NCBI RefSeq assembly: GCF_052115865.1
Contig: NZ_JBQKME010000004.1
Location: 124,001-188,000, forward strand
Source: Fundicoccus_A sp052115865
Lineage (GTDB): Bacteria; Bacillota; Bacilli; Lactobacillales; Aerococcaceae
Direction of reading: 5' to 3'
Length of the DNA: 64,000 nt
Both the position numbers and the translations under genes were made by a program. Below the pieces are notes generated by a model. It was given only the letters and a program-made list of their open reading frames with translations. It had not been told where the DNA came from and made no database searches. Below, piece after piece: positions 8,364 through 16,392 of this stretch (position 1 is its first letter; each line of letters begins with the position of its first letter).

Positions 8364-10073
8364 TTACTTATCCTTCACAGCCAAAGCTTGAATGGTTTCT
8401 TCTTTCGGTGTTACATACAATGTCCGCTGGCCTTCGTAGATGACGAATCCAGGTTTGGCACCATTAGGTTTATGCAGGGCTTTGACTTGGACAGTATCCA
8501 CTGGTACATTGGCTGAATATTGAAACTTCGAATAATAGGCGGCGATTTCTGCTGCTTGGGTGAAAGTTTCTTCTGAGGGATTATCTGATTCAATGATCAC
8601 ATGGGCGCCTGGGATATCTTTGGTATGGAGCCACCAATGATTTTTAGAAGCTTTTTTCAAACTTAATTCATCATTTTGTTGGTTATTTCGACCGACATAA
8701 ATCATGACACCATCGCTTGATTTAAAGCGACGTGGTTTGGATTGCGTTTTGGTCCGTTTTTTAGAGTTATTTTTTCGCTGGGATTGATAACCCTGTTTTT
8801 GTAATTCGTTTTTAATATCTTCTACATCTTCTAAATCGGCTTGGTTCAACTGCACTAAGACAGAATCCAAATACTGATTTTCCTCCAAGGTTAACTCTTT
8901 TTGTTGATCAATAAATTTTAAGGCATCGCGGTACTTCGCATACTTTTTAAAATATTGTTGGCTATTTTCAATAGCGGTTAAATTAGGATCTAATTCAACT
9001 TCTAAAGGTTCATTGTCTGCATAATAATTATCCAATCGAACGGTCGTTTCACCTTTATTTATTTGGTAAGAATACGCACTTAATAATTCACCTTTAATCC
9101 GATACAAATCGGCATTCTGGGCGACTTCATAATCTTCTTGGAGTTTAACAAGTTTCTTTTCATTTTTTTCAATGATATTTTCTAGTTGTTGAATAATATT
9201 CCCGCTTAAGTTTTTAATGCGATCTAATCGGATTCTTTGTTCGTAAAATTGGTCCACCAATTCAGATAAGGAATCAAATTCTTTTCGGCTTCCCTCGATT
9301 TGAGGCAGGTCAATAGCATAAAATCCTAACTGATCATTGGATTCAAACATCATGGGCGTTGGATTTTTAATCCCATTCATCAAATACATTAAAGCATCAA
9401 AGGCAGAATATTTTTTTTCCTTCATCAAATAAATAATTGCCTGACTGGCCGTTTTACCTAGGCCTTGAATCCACTGCTGGTTTTTGCGGTTAGAAATTTC
9501 TTCTTCATGAGTTGAAACCCATTTTCGTAATTCTTCGTTTGATAAAGCAAAAGGATTAATCTGTTGATCATTTCTAGGAGGACGATGGTAATCCGCACCA
9601 GGCAATAAAGTACGAAAACTATTTTGGCTGGATGGGATGTGCTTAATGCAATCAATAATTTTATTCGTCTGTGGATTAATTAATATAATATTACTATGGC
9701 GTCCCATTAACTCAAATGTTAATTGATATTGTTGAACATCTCCCAACTCATCACGACCACTTAAATCAAAATCAATGATACGGTCATTTTCAACTTGTTC
9801 TATATTTTGAATAAACGCACCTTCCAAATGTTTGCGTAAAAGTCTGGAGAACATCGGTGCAAGTTCAGGATTGAGTGTACGTTCTTGGGTTACATTGATA
9901 TGGTAGTAAGTAGGATGAATTGAAGAAGCTAACCGTAAATTTTTACGATTGGCACGGATCACAAAATGTATTTCTTGTTCAAATGGTTGATAAATTTTTG
10001 AAATTCGTCCATTTAATAAATCATCTCTAAGTTCTTTCACTAAAGCTTGAATAAAAAAACCATCTAAAGTCAT
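8364..10073 (-). CDS. rqcH: Rqc2/RqcH family ribosome quality-control protein (NFACT; FbpA-like)
   Basis: Members of this family bind stalled 50S subunits carrying peptidyl-tRNA and add alanine tails; older names are fibronectin-binding protein or FbpA. The 569 residues show the expected order: NFACT-N (DGFFIQALVKELRDDLLNGRISKIYQP), a helical and coiled-coil middle near residues 290-430, and a C-terminal NFACT-R domain (IYVGRNNQQNDEL... HWWLHTKDIPGAHV). A basic linker (KKRTKTQSKPRR) precedes NFACT-R. It is transcribed convergently with ppaC. Confidence 0.93.
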   Translation of the reverse strand: MTLDGFFIQALVKELRDDLLNGRISKIYQPFEQEIHFVIRANRKNLRLASSIHPTYYHINVTQERTLNPELAPMFSRLLRKHLEGAFIQNIEQVENDRIIDFDLSGRDELGDVQQYQLTFELMGRHSNIILINPQTNKIIDCIKHIPSSQNSFRTLLPGADYHRPPRNDQQINPFALSNEELRKWVSTHEEEISNRKNQQWIQGLGKTASQAIIYLMKEKKYSAFDALMYLMNGIKNPTPMMFESNDQLGFYAIDLPQIEGSRKEFDSLSELVDQFYEQRIRLDRIKNLSGNIIQQLENIIEKNEKKLVKLQEDYEVAQNADLYRIKGELLSAYSYQINKGETTVRLDNYYADNEPLEVELDPNLTAIENSQQYFKKYAKYRDALKFIDQQKELTLEENQYLDSVLVQLNQADLEDVEDIKNELQKQGYQSQRKNNSKKRTKTQSKPRRFKSSDGVMIYVGRNNQQNDELSLKKASKNHWWLHTKDIPGAHVIIESDNPSEETFTQAAEIAAYYSKFQYSANVPVDTVQVKALHKPNGAKPGFVIYEGQRTLYVTPKEETIQALAVKDK

Positions 10074-10197
10074 CGTAACCCTCCTTTCAAATAAATTTTC
10101 ACTTAATATTGTATCGTATCAATGGGATAATTGAAAGATTTAGGACAAGCGATAACTAAAATAACTTTTTCTATATTAAAATAAAATGAGATATTCA

Positions 10198-10226
10198 TTG
10201 ACATTTTGAAAAACTATCGTTATGAT
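10198..10226 (+). promoter_or_regulatory. Promoter of the trpXYZ attenuator operon
   Basis: Perfect -35 TTGACA (10198-10203), 17-bp spacer, and -10 TATGAT (10221-10226). It lies 30 bases upstream of the leader peptide start. Confidence 0.9.
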
Positions 10227-10256
10227 TGAAATAATAAAAGAGAGGAGCTATATATT

Positions 10257-10307
10257 ATGTTTAATTTCGCATTCAATTTAGTACGCTGGCAAAGCTGGTA
10301 TAGATAG
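10257..10307 (+). CDS. Tryptophan leader peptide (16 aa) of the trpXYZ attenuator
   Basis: A short frame encodes MFNFAFNLVRWQSWYR and stops at TAG (10305-10307). AGAGGAG at 10241-10247 is a good ribosome binding site. Tryptophan, a rare residue, occurs twice near the end (codons 10287-10289 and 10296-10298). The sequence just after the last Trp codon (TATAGATA, 10299-10306) can pair with TATCTATA (10360-10367), the classical arrangement for ribosome stalling. It is read as a cis-acting sensor of charged tRNA-Trp, not a functional peptide. Confidence 0.85.
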   Translation: MFNFAFNLVRWQSWYR

Positions 10308-10429
10308 GTTGTAGACTTGGACATAATTCCATGGATACAGCCCAGTTTAGACTGTTCTGTATCTATATGGCGAATCATCCAGTTTACCATATAGATGTAT
10401 GTTGAAATTACATTCTATGTGGTTTTTTT
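10299..10429 (+). promoter_or_regulatory. Transcription attenuator with antiterminator and terminator stems
   Basis: Segment 1 (TATAGATA, 10299-10306) or the local GATACAG (10334-10340) pairs with segment 2 (CTGTATCTATATGG, 10357-10370). Segment 2 (CTATATGG, 10363-10370) alternatively pairs with segment 3 (CCATATAG, 10387-10394). Segment 3 extended (10387-10399) pairs with segment 4 (10409-10422) to form a hairpin followed by seven T residues (10423-10429). A ribosome stalled at the Trp codons would cover segment 1, allow 2:3 pairing and prevent termination. This is induction by tryptophan starvation as in enterobacterial trp leaders. Confidence 0.82.
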
Positions 10430-10485
10430 GCGTTTAAATAAATAACATAGAATGGGTGTATTTATTTAAGAGAGGAAAAATAATT

Positions 10486-11460
10486 ATGAAAAAAATACTA
10501 AAATATCTATTCACGGCCTTAGCCGTCGTTTTATCGTTTTCACACACAATAGCAAAAGCAGAAGCGCCTTTAAATGTCGCCATTGTTCAATTAGTCAGTC
10601 ATCCATCATTAGACCAAATAGTTTCAGGAATTTATGAAGGTTTGGAAGACCAAGGCTATGTAGAAGGGGATAATTTGACCGTCGATTTTAATAACGCCCA
10701 AGGTGACATCAACTTGCTGAACCAAATTGCAGAAGGGGTAGTTAATAATAATCCTGACATCATTTTTGCGGTAACAACCCCGGTTGCCCAATCCTTTCAG
10801 CATCTAACGTCGGAAATCCCAATAATTATGGTAGGTGTAACAGATCCATTTGCTGCAGGCTTAGTGGAAAACATGGAAAATCCTGAGGCAAATATCACCG
10901 GTGCGAGTGATTTAGCACCCATTGAAGCGCAATTTGATTTATTAGTTAAATTATTCCCTGAAGCAAAATCGGTTGGAATGATTTATACGACAAGTGAAGA
11001 TAATTCATTAGCCGATGTCGAAGCTGCCAAAAAATTGGCTGAAGAACGAGGGCTTGAATTTATCGTTGAAGGAATTAGTGCCAGTTTAGACATGCAATTA
11101 GTGGCAGAAAACCTTGTACCTAAAGTCGACGTTATTTATATTGGTTCCGATAATACAGTTGCCAGTTCTTTTGGAACCTTACTAAATATCACTGATAAAT
11201 ACCAGGTTCCTGTAATCACATCCGTTTACGAAATGATTGAACAAGGTGCGTTTGCAGGTGTATCCATTGAACAAAAACAAGTCGGGATACTAGCAGCTGA
11301 GCAAGCTGTAACAATTGCGAATGGGCAAAGTATTAGTGAGACACCTGTTGCTTATGTGACAGATTTAAAAAGTATTTACCGATCAGATTTGTTAGAGCAA
11401 CTAAACTTAACTGTTGATAGTAAAGCTTTAGGTGAGTTAGAAGATATAAGCGAGGAATAA
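10486..11460 (+). CDS. trpX: ABC transporter substrate-binding protein, probable tryptophan importer
   Basis: This is the extracellular binding component of an ABC importer of the TrpX type (ABC_sub_bind family). ATG at 10486 is preferred over ATG 10456 because AGAGGA (10471-10476) precedes it and the protein then begins with a signal peptide (KKILKYLFTALAVVLSFSHTIAKAEA). No lipobox cysteine is visible, so anchoring is unclear. The mature domain carries paired periplasmic-binding lobes (VAIVQLVSHPSLDQIVSG; TTPVAQSF; GVTDPFAAGLV). The Trp-codon attenuator upstream supports tryptophan as substrate; this is inference, not binding data. Confidence 0.85.
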   Translation: MKKILKYLFTALAVVLSFSHTIAKAEAPLNVAIVQLVSHPSLDQIVSGIYEGLEDQGYVEGDNLTVDFNNAQGDINLLNQIAEGVVNNNPDIIFAVTTPVAQSFQHLTSEIPIIMVGVTDPFAAGLVENMENPEANITGASDLAPIEAQFDLLVKLFPEAKSVGMIYTTSEDNSLADVEAAKKLAEERGLEFIVEGISASLDMQLVAENLVPKVDVIYIGSDNTVASSFGTLLNITDKYQVPVITSVYEMIEQGAFAGVSIEQKQVGILAAEQAVTIANGQSISETPVAYVTDLKSIYRSDLLEQLNLTVDSKALGELEDISEE

Positions 11461-11462
11461 AC

Positions 11463-12359
11463 ATGCAATTATATTACAGTGCAATATTTGAAGGCATCTT
11501 ATATAGTATTATGGCTTTAGGCTTATATATTACCTTTAGAATTTTGCGTTTTGCTGATTTAACAACAGAAGCCTCCTTTACCTTGGGGGCAGCTGTTGCT
11601 GTTAGCTTAATCAGCCAAGGAATGAATCCCATTTTAGCGACCTTACTCTCGATTGTTGGAGGGATGTTAGCAGGTTTTATTACGGGACTACTGATGACCT
11701 ACTTTGAAATTCCTTCTTTGTTAGCTAGTATTATAACTTTAACCGGTCTGTATTCCATTAATCTAAGGGTTATGCAGCGACCTAATATTAATTTACGTGG
11801 TTTTGATACTATTTTCTCCATGATTGAGCCATGGATTAATTCAGCTAACATTAGAGTGTTAGTTATTGGCCTTATCATTGTTCTAATTTGTATTAGCTTA
11901 CTCGCTTTCTTTTTCAAAACGGATTTAGGCCAAGCCATGGTAGCAACAGGTGACAATGAAATAATGGCTAAATCAATTGGTATTAATACATCCGCTATGA
12001 AAATATTGGCTTTAATGATTGCGAATGGTTTAATTGGTTTTTGTGGAGCATTCATTGCTCAAAACAACGGTTTTGCAGATGTTACCATGGGAAATGGTAT
12101 TGTTGTTATAGCCATGTCATCGATCGTCATAGGCGAGGTATTTTTTAAAGACTTATCCTTAGCAGCTCGTTTAATGTCAATTGTCATTGGATCAATCGTG
12201 TATCAAATCATTATCGTATTTGTTTTACAACTTGGTCTTCACCCTACGGATTTCAGATTGATATCAGCTTTAGTTATGGCTGTATTCTTATCATTCCCAA
12301 CGATCAAAAGAAAATTAACCATTCAATTTGCTAATCAGAAAAAAGGGGGTACACATTAA
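11463..12359 (+). CDS. trpY: ABC transporter permease, probable tryptophan importer
   Basis: A 298-residue branched-chain-type permease with about eight hydrophobic helices. It begins 2 bases after trpX and its TAA overlaps the trpZ ATG (TAATG), a translationally coupled operon. The N-terminal ALGLYITFRILRFADLTTEASF stretch is typical of this permease class. It would form the membrane channel for the TrpX-delivered substrate. Confidence 0.87.
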   Translation: MQLYYSAIFEGILYSIMALGLYITFRILRFADLTTEASFTLGAAVAVSLISQGMNPILATLLSIVGGMLAGFITGLLMTYFEIPSLLASIITLTGLYSINLRVMQRPNINLRGFDTIFSMIEPWINSANIRVLVIGLIIVLICISLLAFFFKTDLGQAMVATGDNEIMAKSIGINTSAMKILALMIANGLIGFCGAFIAQNNGFADVTMGNGIVVIAMSSIVIGEVFFKDLSLAARLMSIVIGSIVYQIIIVFVLQLGLHPTDFRLISALVMAVFLSFPTIKRKLTIQFANQKKGGTH

Positions 12360-13159
12360 TGAATGTAAAACCTCAAATTCAATTAACAAATGTTTATAAA
12401 CAATTTATCCGTCAAACCGGTGAGCAAGTAGTTGGTCTACAAGATTTAAATTTATCTATTTTTCCCCAAGAAGTTATTGGTATTATAGGAACAAATGGTG
12501 CCGGAAAATCAACCTTATTTAATTGCTTAACGGGTCAAATTCCCGTTGATTTAGGCGATATCGAAATAGAAGGCCAATCGATTTACAGCATGTCCACTCA
12601 ATCTTTAGCCCGTCAAATTGGACGTGTTTTTCAAGATCCAAACATGGGAACAGCTCCAAGGATGACCGTATTTGAAAATCTTATGTTAGCCAACAAACGG
12701 GGTGAAAAACGCTTAATGGGACGTTCCTTAACGGCAAATAATCGTCAAGGACTCATAGAAAAATTAAAACCTTTTAAATTAGATTTAGAGAACCGTTTAG
12801 ATGTTCCCATTGAAAATCTCTCAGGTGGTCAAAGACAAGCTGTTTCATTGGTAATGGCAACCTTATTACAGCCAAAACTTTTACTATTGGATGAATATAC
12901 AGCATCTTTAGATCCGCGAACGGCTAAAGACGTCATGGATATGACATCGCAATTAATTCAAGAATACAAATTAACAACCATCATGATAACCCATCAACTA
13001 CAAGATGCACTAGAATATTGTGATCGAATCGTTGTGATGCATCAAGGAAAAATCGTTAAAATATACAGTAATGAACAAATCAAATCCACATCTACCACGG
13101 ACTTATACCAATACTTAGTAGATTTAGTTGATATAGAAAGTAATAAAAACAATCCTTGA
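12359..13159 (+). CDS. trpZ: ABC transporter ATP-binding protein, probable tryptophan importer
   Basis: The nucleotide-binding component of the importer, 266 residues. Walker A (GTNGAGKST), the ABC signature (LSGGQRQA) and Walker B (LLLDEYTASLDP) are intact, as is the switch histidine (MITHQ). It is the last gene of the three-gene unit and is followed by a long terminator hairpin. Confidence 0.93.
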   Translation: MNVKPQIQLTNVYKQFIRQTGEQVVGLQDLNLSIFPQEVIGIIGTNGAGKSTLFNCLTGQIPVDLGDIEIEGQSIYSMSTQSLARQIGRVFQDPNMGTAPRMTVFENLMLANKRGEKRLMGRSLTANNRQGLIEKLKPFKLDLENRLDVPIENLSGGQRQAVSLVMATLLQPKLLLLDEYTASLDPRTAKDVMDMTSQLIQEYKLTTIMITHQLQDALEYCDRIVVMHQGKIVKIYSNEQIKSTSTTDLYQYLVDLVDIESNKNNP

Positions 13160-13230
13160 TATAAAAAATTAATCATCTATAATAAATATCAGACATATAG
13201 AGTAGCGTTTGCTATTTCAAACAAATAACG

Positions 13231-13283
13231 ACTATATATTGTGTATAAAATAACTTCAACACACAATATATAGTTGTTTTTTG
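13231..13283 (+). terminator. Terminator after trpXYZ
   Basis: ACTATATATTGTGT (13231-13244) pairs with ACACAATATATAGT (13261-13274), followed by a T-rich tract. Confidence 0.85.
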
Positions 13284-13335
13284 TTTTAGTTTAGTTTATG
13301 ATGTATACATCAATGAATTCAAAGGTGGTTATCAA

Positions 13336-13563
13336 ATGAAAAATATTATCGTTTATTCAAAACCAAACTGTATGCAATGTAATTTTACCAAGAAATTTTT
13401 AGATTCAAAAGACATTGAATATACAACTTATGATGTATATGAAAACGAAGAGGCTTTAAACCATGTAAAAGAATTAGGCTTCCAGTCATTACCTGTCATC
13501 GAAATTGAAGGAGAAGAGCCATTCTTTGGATTTCGACCTGATTTATTAGAAAAATTAGCATAA
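13336..13563 (+). CDS. nrdH: NrdH-like glutaredoxin
   Basis: A 75-residue thioredoxin-fold redoxin with the CMQC active site in KPNCMQCNFTKKFL and the cis-proline region SLPVIEIEG. NrdH proteins reduce class Ib ribonucleotide reductase, but no nrdE, nrdF or nrdI is nearby, so the partner is uncertain. AAAGGTGG precedes the ATG. It is separately transcribed, between two strong terminators. Confidence 0.85.
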   Translation: MKNIIVYSKPNCMQCNFTKKFLDSKDIEYTTYDVYENEEALNHVKELGFQSLPVIEIEGEEPFFGFRPDLLEKLA

Positions 13564-13580
13564 TCATTTCAAAATAAAAT

Positions 13581-13625
13581 AGCGTAAGAATCTCTTGACA
13601 ACAAATGAGATTCTTACGCTGTTTT
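13581..13625. terminator. Bidirectional terminator between nrdH and AraC regulator
   Basis: AGCGTAAGAATCTC (13581-13594) and GAGATTCTTACGCT (13607-13620) form a perfect 14-bp stem, with GTTTTT on the plus side and an A-rich flank giving T residues on the minus side. Confidence 0.9.
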
Positions 13626-13627
13626 TG

Positions 13628-14791
13628 CTATTTTACAATTGATTTTGCATAACTAGATGGACTTAAACCGTATTTTTCACTAAATACACGAGAAAAATAT
13701 TGGCTCGAACCATAGCCAACAGCTTTAGAGATTTCAGTTAAATTCATTTGCGAGTTTCGGATAAGTTCTTTACTATATTCAAGTTTTATCGTATTGATGT
13801 GTTCTTTTGGCGTTTCATTGGTGTATTTTCTAAAATACTTTTGAATGGATGAGCGTGATAATGAAAATTCCTCGACTAAATCACTAATTTGAATTGGTTT
13901 TTCAACGTTTTCCTTAATAAAGCTAATCATTGATTCTAAAATGTCACTTTCATAATTTTCTCGCATGGATGTATTTGTTTGTGTTTCAATTTCTATTGGA
14001 CCAGCAAGCATGTATAGGAGAACAGAATGCAAAATTTGATAAATATAATCTATTCCATAAGGGCTTTCTTTAGCATTCATTAAAAACTTTATTTGATTTG
14101 AGACATAGGGTAATTGATTTTTTAACGAAAATATTTTATTTTGAATTTGAATTGGCATCGTGCTTAAATCAAAAATCAGCGATAAGTAAGCAATATCTTG
14201 ATCAGTAGTTGTTGTATTTTGTACTTTTTGATTTGGATAAATCAAGAGGCTATCTTGTCGATCTAAAGTTAACTTTTTCTCATCTAACTGAATACTTAAT
14301 TGCCCACAATCTACAATGATTAGTTCAAAATATGGATGGCTCTTAACAGAATTATTTAGTTGTGTAAGGTTAGAAAAATAGTTCATGCTGAAAATCTGTT
14401 CGATATTCAGGACAGGTTTTGGTAAAGCAATAGAAATACGTTTGGGTGATGCTAGTAATTTAGGTTCATCATTTTTAGCTGATTCTAAGTAAATTTGACT
14501 ACTATTCGTTAAAGCTATTACATTAAAGTAGACTTTAGATGGTATTTCAATCGATCCTTCTAAAAGAAAACGATGCAATTGACTTGGTTGCGATAAATCA
14601 TCTGTTAATGCGATAATTGAAAGTCCTTCTTTTGCTGAAACAGTAACGGCTTGTTTAAATAAAAATAAAGTATCTGTATAATTGGAGCGGATGTCTACTA
14701 AAGCATCTTGAGGCTTTTCGTCTAAGATTGGGTTCTCAGTTATTAAGGCAAAATAAGCTGATTGAGTATTAATCGTTGATTGATTGTACAT
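13628..14791 (-). CDS. AraC family transcriptional regulator
   Basis: The C-terminal 100 residues are an AraC/XylS double helix-turn-helix domain (QISDLVEEFSLSRSSIQKYFRKYTNETP... LTEISKAVGYGSSQYFSRVFSEKYGLSPSSYAK). The N-terminal 280 residues contain a cupin-like AraC sensor region (QLDEKKLTLDRQDSLLIYPNQ) after an additional domain I do not recognise. The start at 14791 (MYNQSTINTQ) follows an AAAGGAGATATT site; an upstream ATG at 14821 lacks one. The gene is divergent from the CapA-like lipoprotein, which is a possible target. Confidence 0.88.
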   Translation of the reverse strand: MYNQSTINTQSAYFALITENPILDEKPQDALVDIRSNYTDTLFLFKQAVTVSAKEGLSIIALTDDLSQPSQLHRFLLEGSIEIPSKVYFNVIALTNSSQIYLESAKNDEPKLLASPKRISIALPKPVLNIEQIFSMNYFSNLTQLNNSVKSHPYFELIIVDCGQLSIQLDEKKLTLDRQDSLLIYPNQKVQNTTTTDQDIAYLSLIFDLSTMPIQIQNKIFSLKNQLPYVSNQIKFLMNAKESPYGIDYIYQILHSVLLYMLAGPIEIETQTNTSMRENYESDILESMISFIKENVEKPIQISDLVEEFSLSRSSIQKYFRKYTNETPKEHINTIKLEYSKELIRNSQMNLTEISKAVGYGSSQYFSRVFSEKYGLSPSSYAKSIVK

Positions 14792-14821
14792 AATATCTCC
14801 TTTCGTATACAAATTAAGCAA

Positions 14822-15108
14822 CTAAACAATTAATACTATTATAACCTAATTAGAAATCGTTCACCATAATATTTATAAATAAGAATGCTCTTTATTTGTT
14901 ATTAAACATCACTAATTTGTACAAACATTAATAATTTATCCAAATCAGTATTTCTTTATATTAAAACAAATGATATTTATAACAATTAGCTTACAGTTGT
15001 TTAAGAAAACTATATGATAACTATAATAATATGCTATAATATTAACGATTTAATATAAAATACTTACTTAATAATTGAATCCCATTCAATAATTTCTTAA
15101 CTAAAGGA
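14822..15108. promoter_or_regulatory. AT-rich divergent intergenic region with extended -10 promoter
   Basis: Between the AraC gene and the CapA-like gene the DNA is very AT-rich. TGCTATAAT (15032-15040) is an extended -10 element reading toward the lipoprotein, without a convincing -35. I see no gene here. Confidence 0.4.
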
Positions 15109-16308
15109 GTGGTTATAATAAAACCATTAAACAAAACATTTCATCACATCATTAAATTAATTCCTCTCATTTTTGTCATTATGTTTATTGCAGCCTGTGG
15201 CACCACCAATCAAAATACTGTAGAAGAATCAACATCGATAACAGTGAATGAAAGTCAGGAAATTGAAACTGAGGAATCAAGCACCAGCACACCCAATCAA
15301 ATATCCATGACGAAGACCGAAACTGTTACTATTCGTTCCATCGGAGATATTTTAATCCATGATTTTGTCTACAATGATGCTAGAACAGCTGACGGATTTG
15401 ATTTTACATCAATGTTTGAACCGGTTAGAAGTTATTTAGAAAATGCTGATATTACTACCGCTAATTTGGAAGTGTTAGTGGCAGGTGAGGAGTACGGTTT
15501 GTCTTCCTATCCAATTTTTAATGCACCAAGTCAGTTAATCGACAGTTTACAAGAAGTTGGGGTTGACTTGGTTTCAAACGCAACCAATCACACGATGGAC
15601 TTTGGTGCATCTGGTGCACACCGGTCGATTACTAATTTACAAGAAAAAGGATTAGCTTATGTTGGTTCCTATGCTGACTGGAATGATTATAATGATTTAC
15701 GAATTATCGAGAAGAATGGGATATCCATTGGTTTTTTAGCTTATGCCGATCATGCCAATGGCAACTATATTCCTGAAGATGAACAGTATTTATTGTCGTT
15801 AATTGACGAAGAGTTAATCCCATTAGAAGTTGAATATATCAATGAAAAAGTAGATTTTTCTGTCGTGATGCTTCATTACGGAGAAGAAGGCCAAACCTTG
15901 CCAAATTACAATCAACTTGAATTAAGTTCGCTGATTCGAGATGCGGGTGCAAATTTAATCATCGCAACCCATCCACATGCATTACAACCAGCGATTTCAT
16001 ATAATGATCAGCAAGCAGGTGTATATTCTTTAGGAAACTTTTTATCAGGTCAAATTCAAATTGAAGAAAAATTAGGAGGCATACTAGAATTTGAATTAAG
16101 TAAGCAGGGCGAAGAAACTAAAATCTCTGCTATTCGCTTTATGCCGACCTATAATTTCGGTACTCCGTCAGAAGGAGGCTATTTAGTAGTACCTCTAGCA
16201 GACTGGGAAGAATATGGAATCCCCGATGGAGAAGCATTATTCAATGAAATTAGCCAAAGAATGCGGTACTATTCGAACAAAGTTGAGGTCGTTTCTTACC
16301 TCGATTAG
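15109..16308 (+). CDS. CapA-family lipoprotein (poly-gamma-glutamate synthesis-like metallophosphatase fold)
   Basis: An N-terminal lipoprotein signal with lipobox FIAAC is followed by a Ser/Thr/Glu-rich linker and a CapA-type metallophosphoesterase-like domain: IRSIGDILIHDF, TTANLEVLVAGEE, SNATNHTMDFGASG, LHYGEEGQ and ATHPHALQPAI. Family members take part in poly-gamma-glutamate capsule anchoring, but no capB or capC is present here, so the substrate is unknown. The start is unusual: GTG at 15109 overlaps the AAAGGAG site, whereas the codon at the ideal distance (15118) is ATA. Confidence 0.85.
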   Translation: MVIIKPLNKTFHHIIKLIPLIFVIMFIAACGTTNQNTVEESTSITVNESQEIETEESSTSTPNQISMTKTETVTIRSIGDILIHDFVYNDARTADGFDFTSMFEPVRSYLENADITTANLEVLVAGEEYGLSSYPIFNAPSQLIDSLQEVGVDLVSNATNHTMDFGASGAHRSITNLQEKGLAYVGSYADWNDYNDLRIIEKNGISIGFLAYADHANGNYIPEDEQYLLSLIDEELIPLEVEYINEKVDFSVVMLHYGEEGQTLPNYNQLELSSLIRDAGANLIIATHPHALQPAISYNDQQAGVYSLGNFLSGQIQIEEKLGGILEFELSKQGEETKISAIRFMPTYNFGTPSEGGYLVVPLADWEEYGIPDGEALFNEISQRMRYYSNKVEVVSYLD

Positions 16309-16330
16309 TCCAAATAACAAATTTTTTCAA

Positions 16331-16366
16331 AACTCTAATCTAAAATAATGGATTAGGGTTTTTTTT
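16331..16366 (+). terminator. Terminator after the CapA-like gene
   Basis: AACTCTAATC (16331-16340) pairs with GATTAGGGTT (16351-16360, one G-T pair), followed by a run of T. It ends about 25 bases before the next gene start. Confidence 0.8.
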
Positions 16367-16392
16367 ACGTATATATGTATAGGAGGTGTCAT

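Noticed and set aside
10456..10485. Upstream ATG (10456) as trpX start
   Set aside because: It would add ten residues before the signal peptide and lacks a ribosome binding site; AGAGGA sits correctly for ATG 10486.
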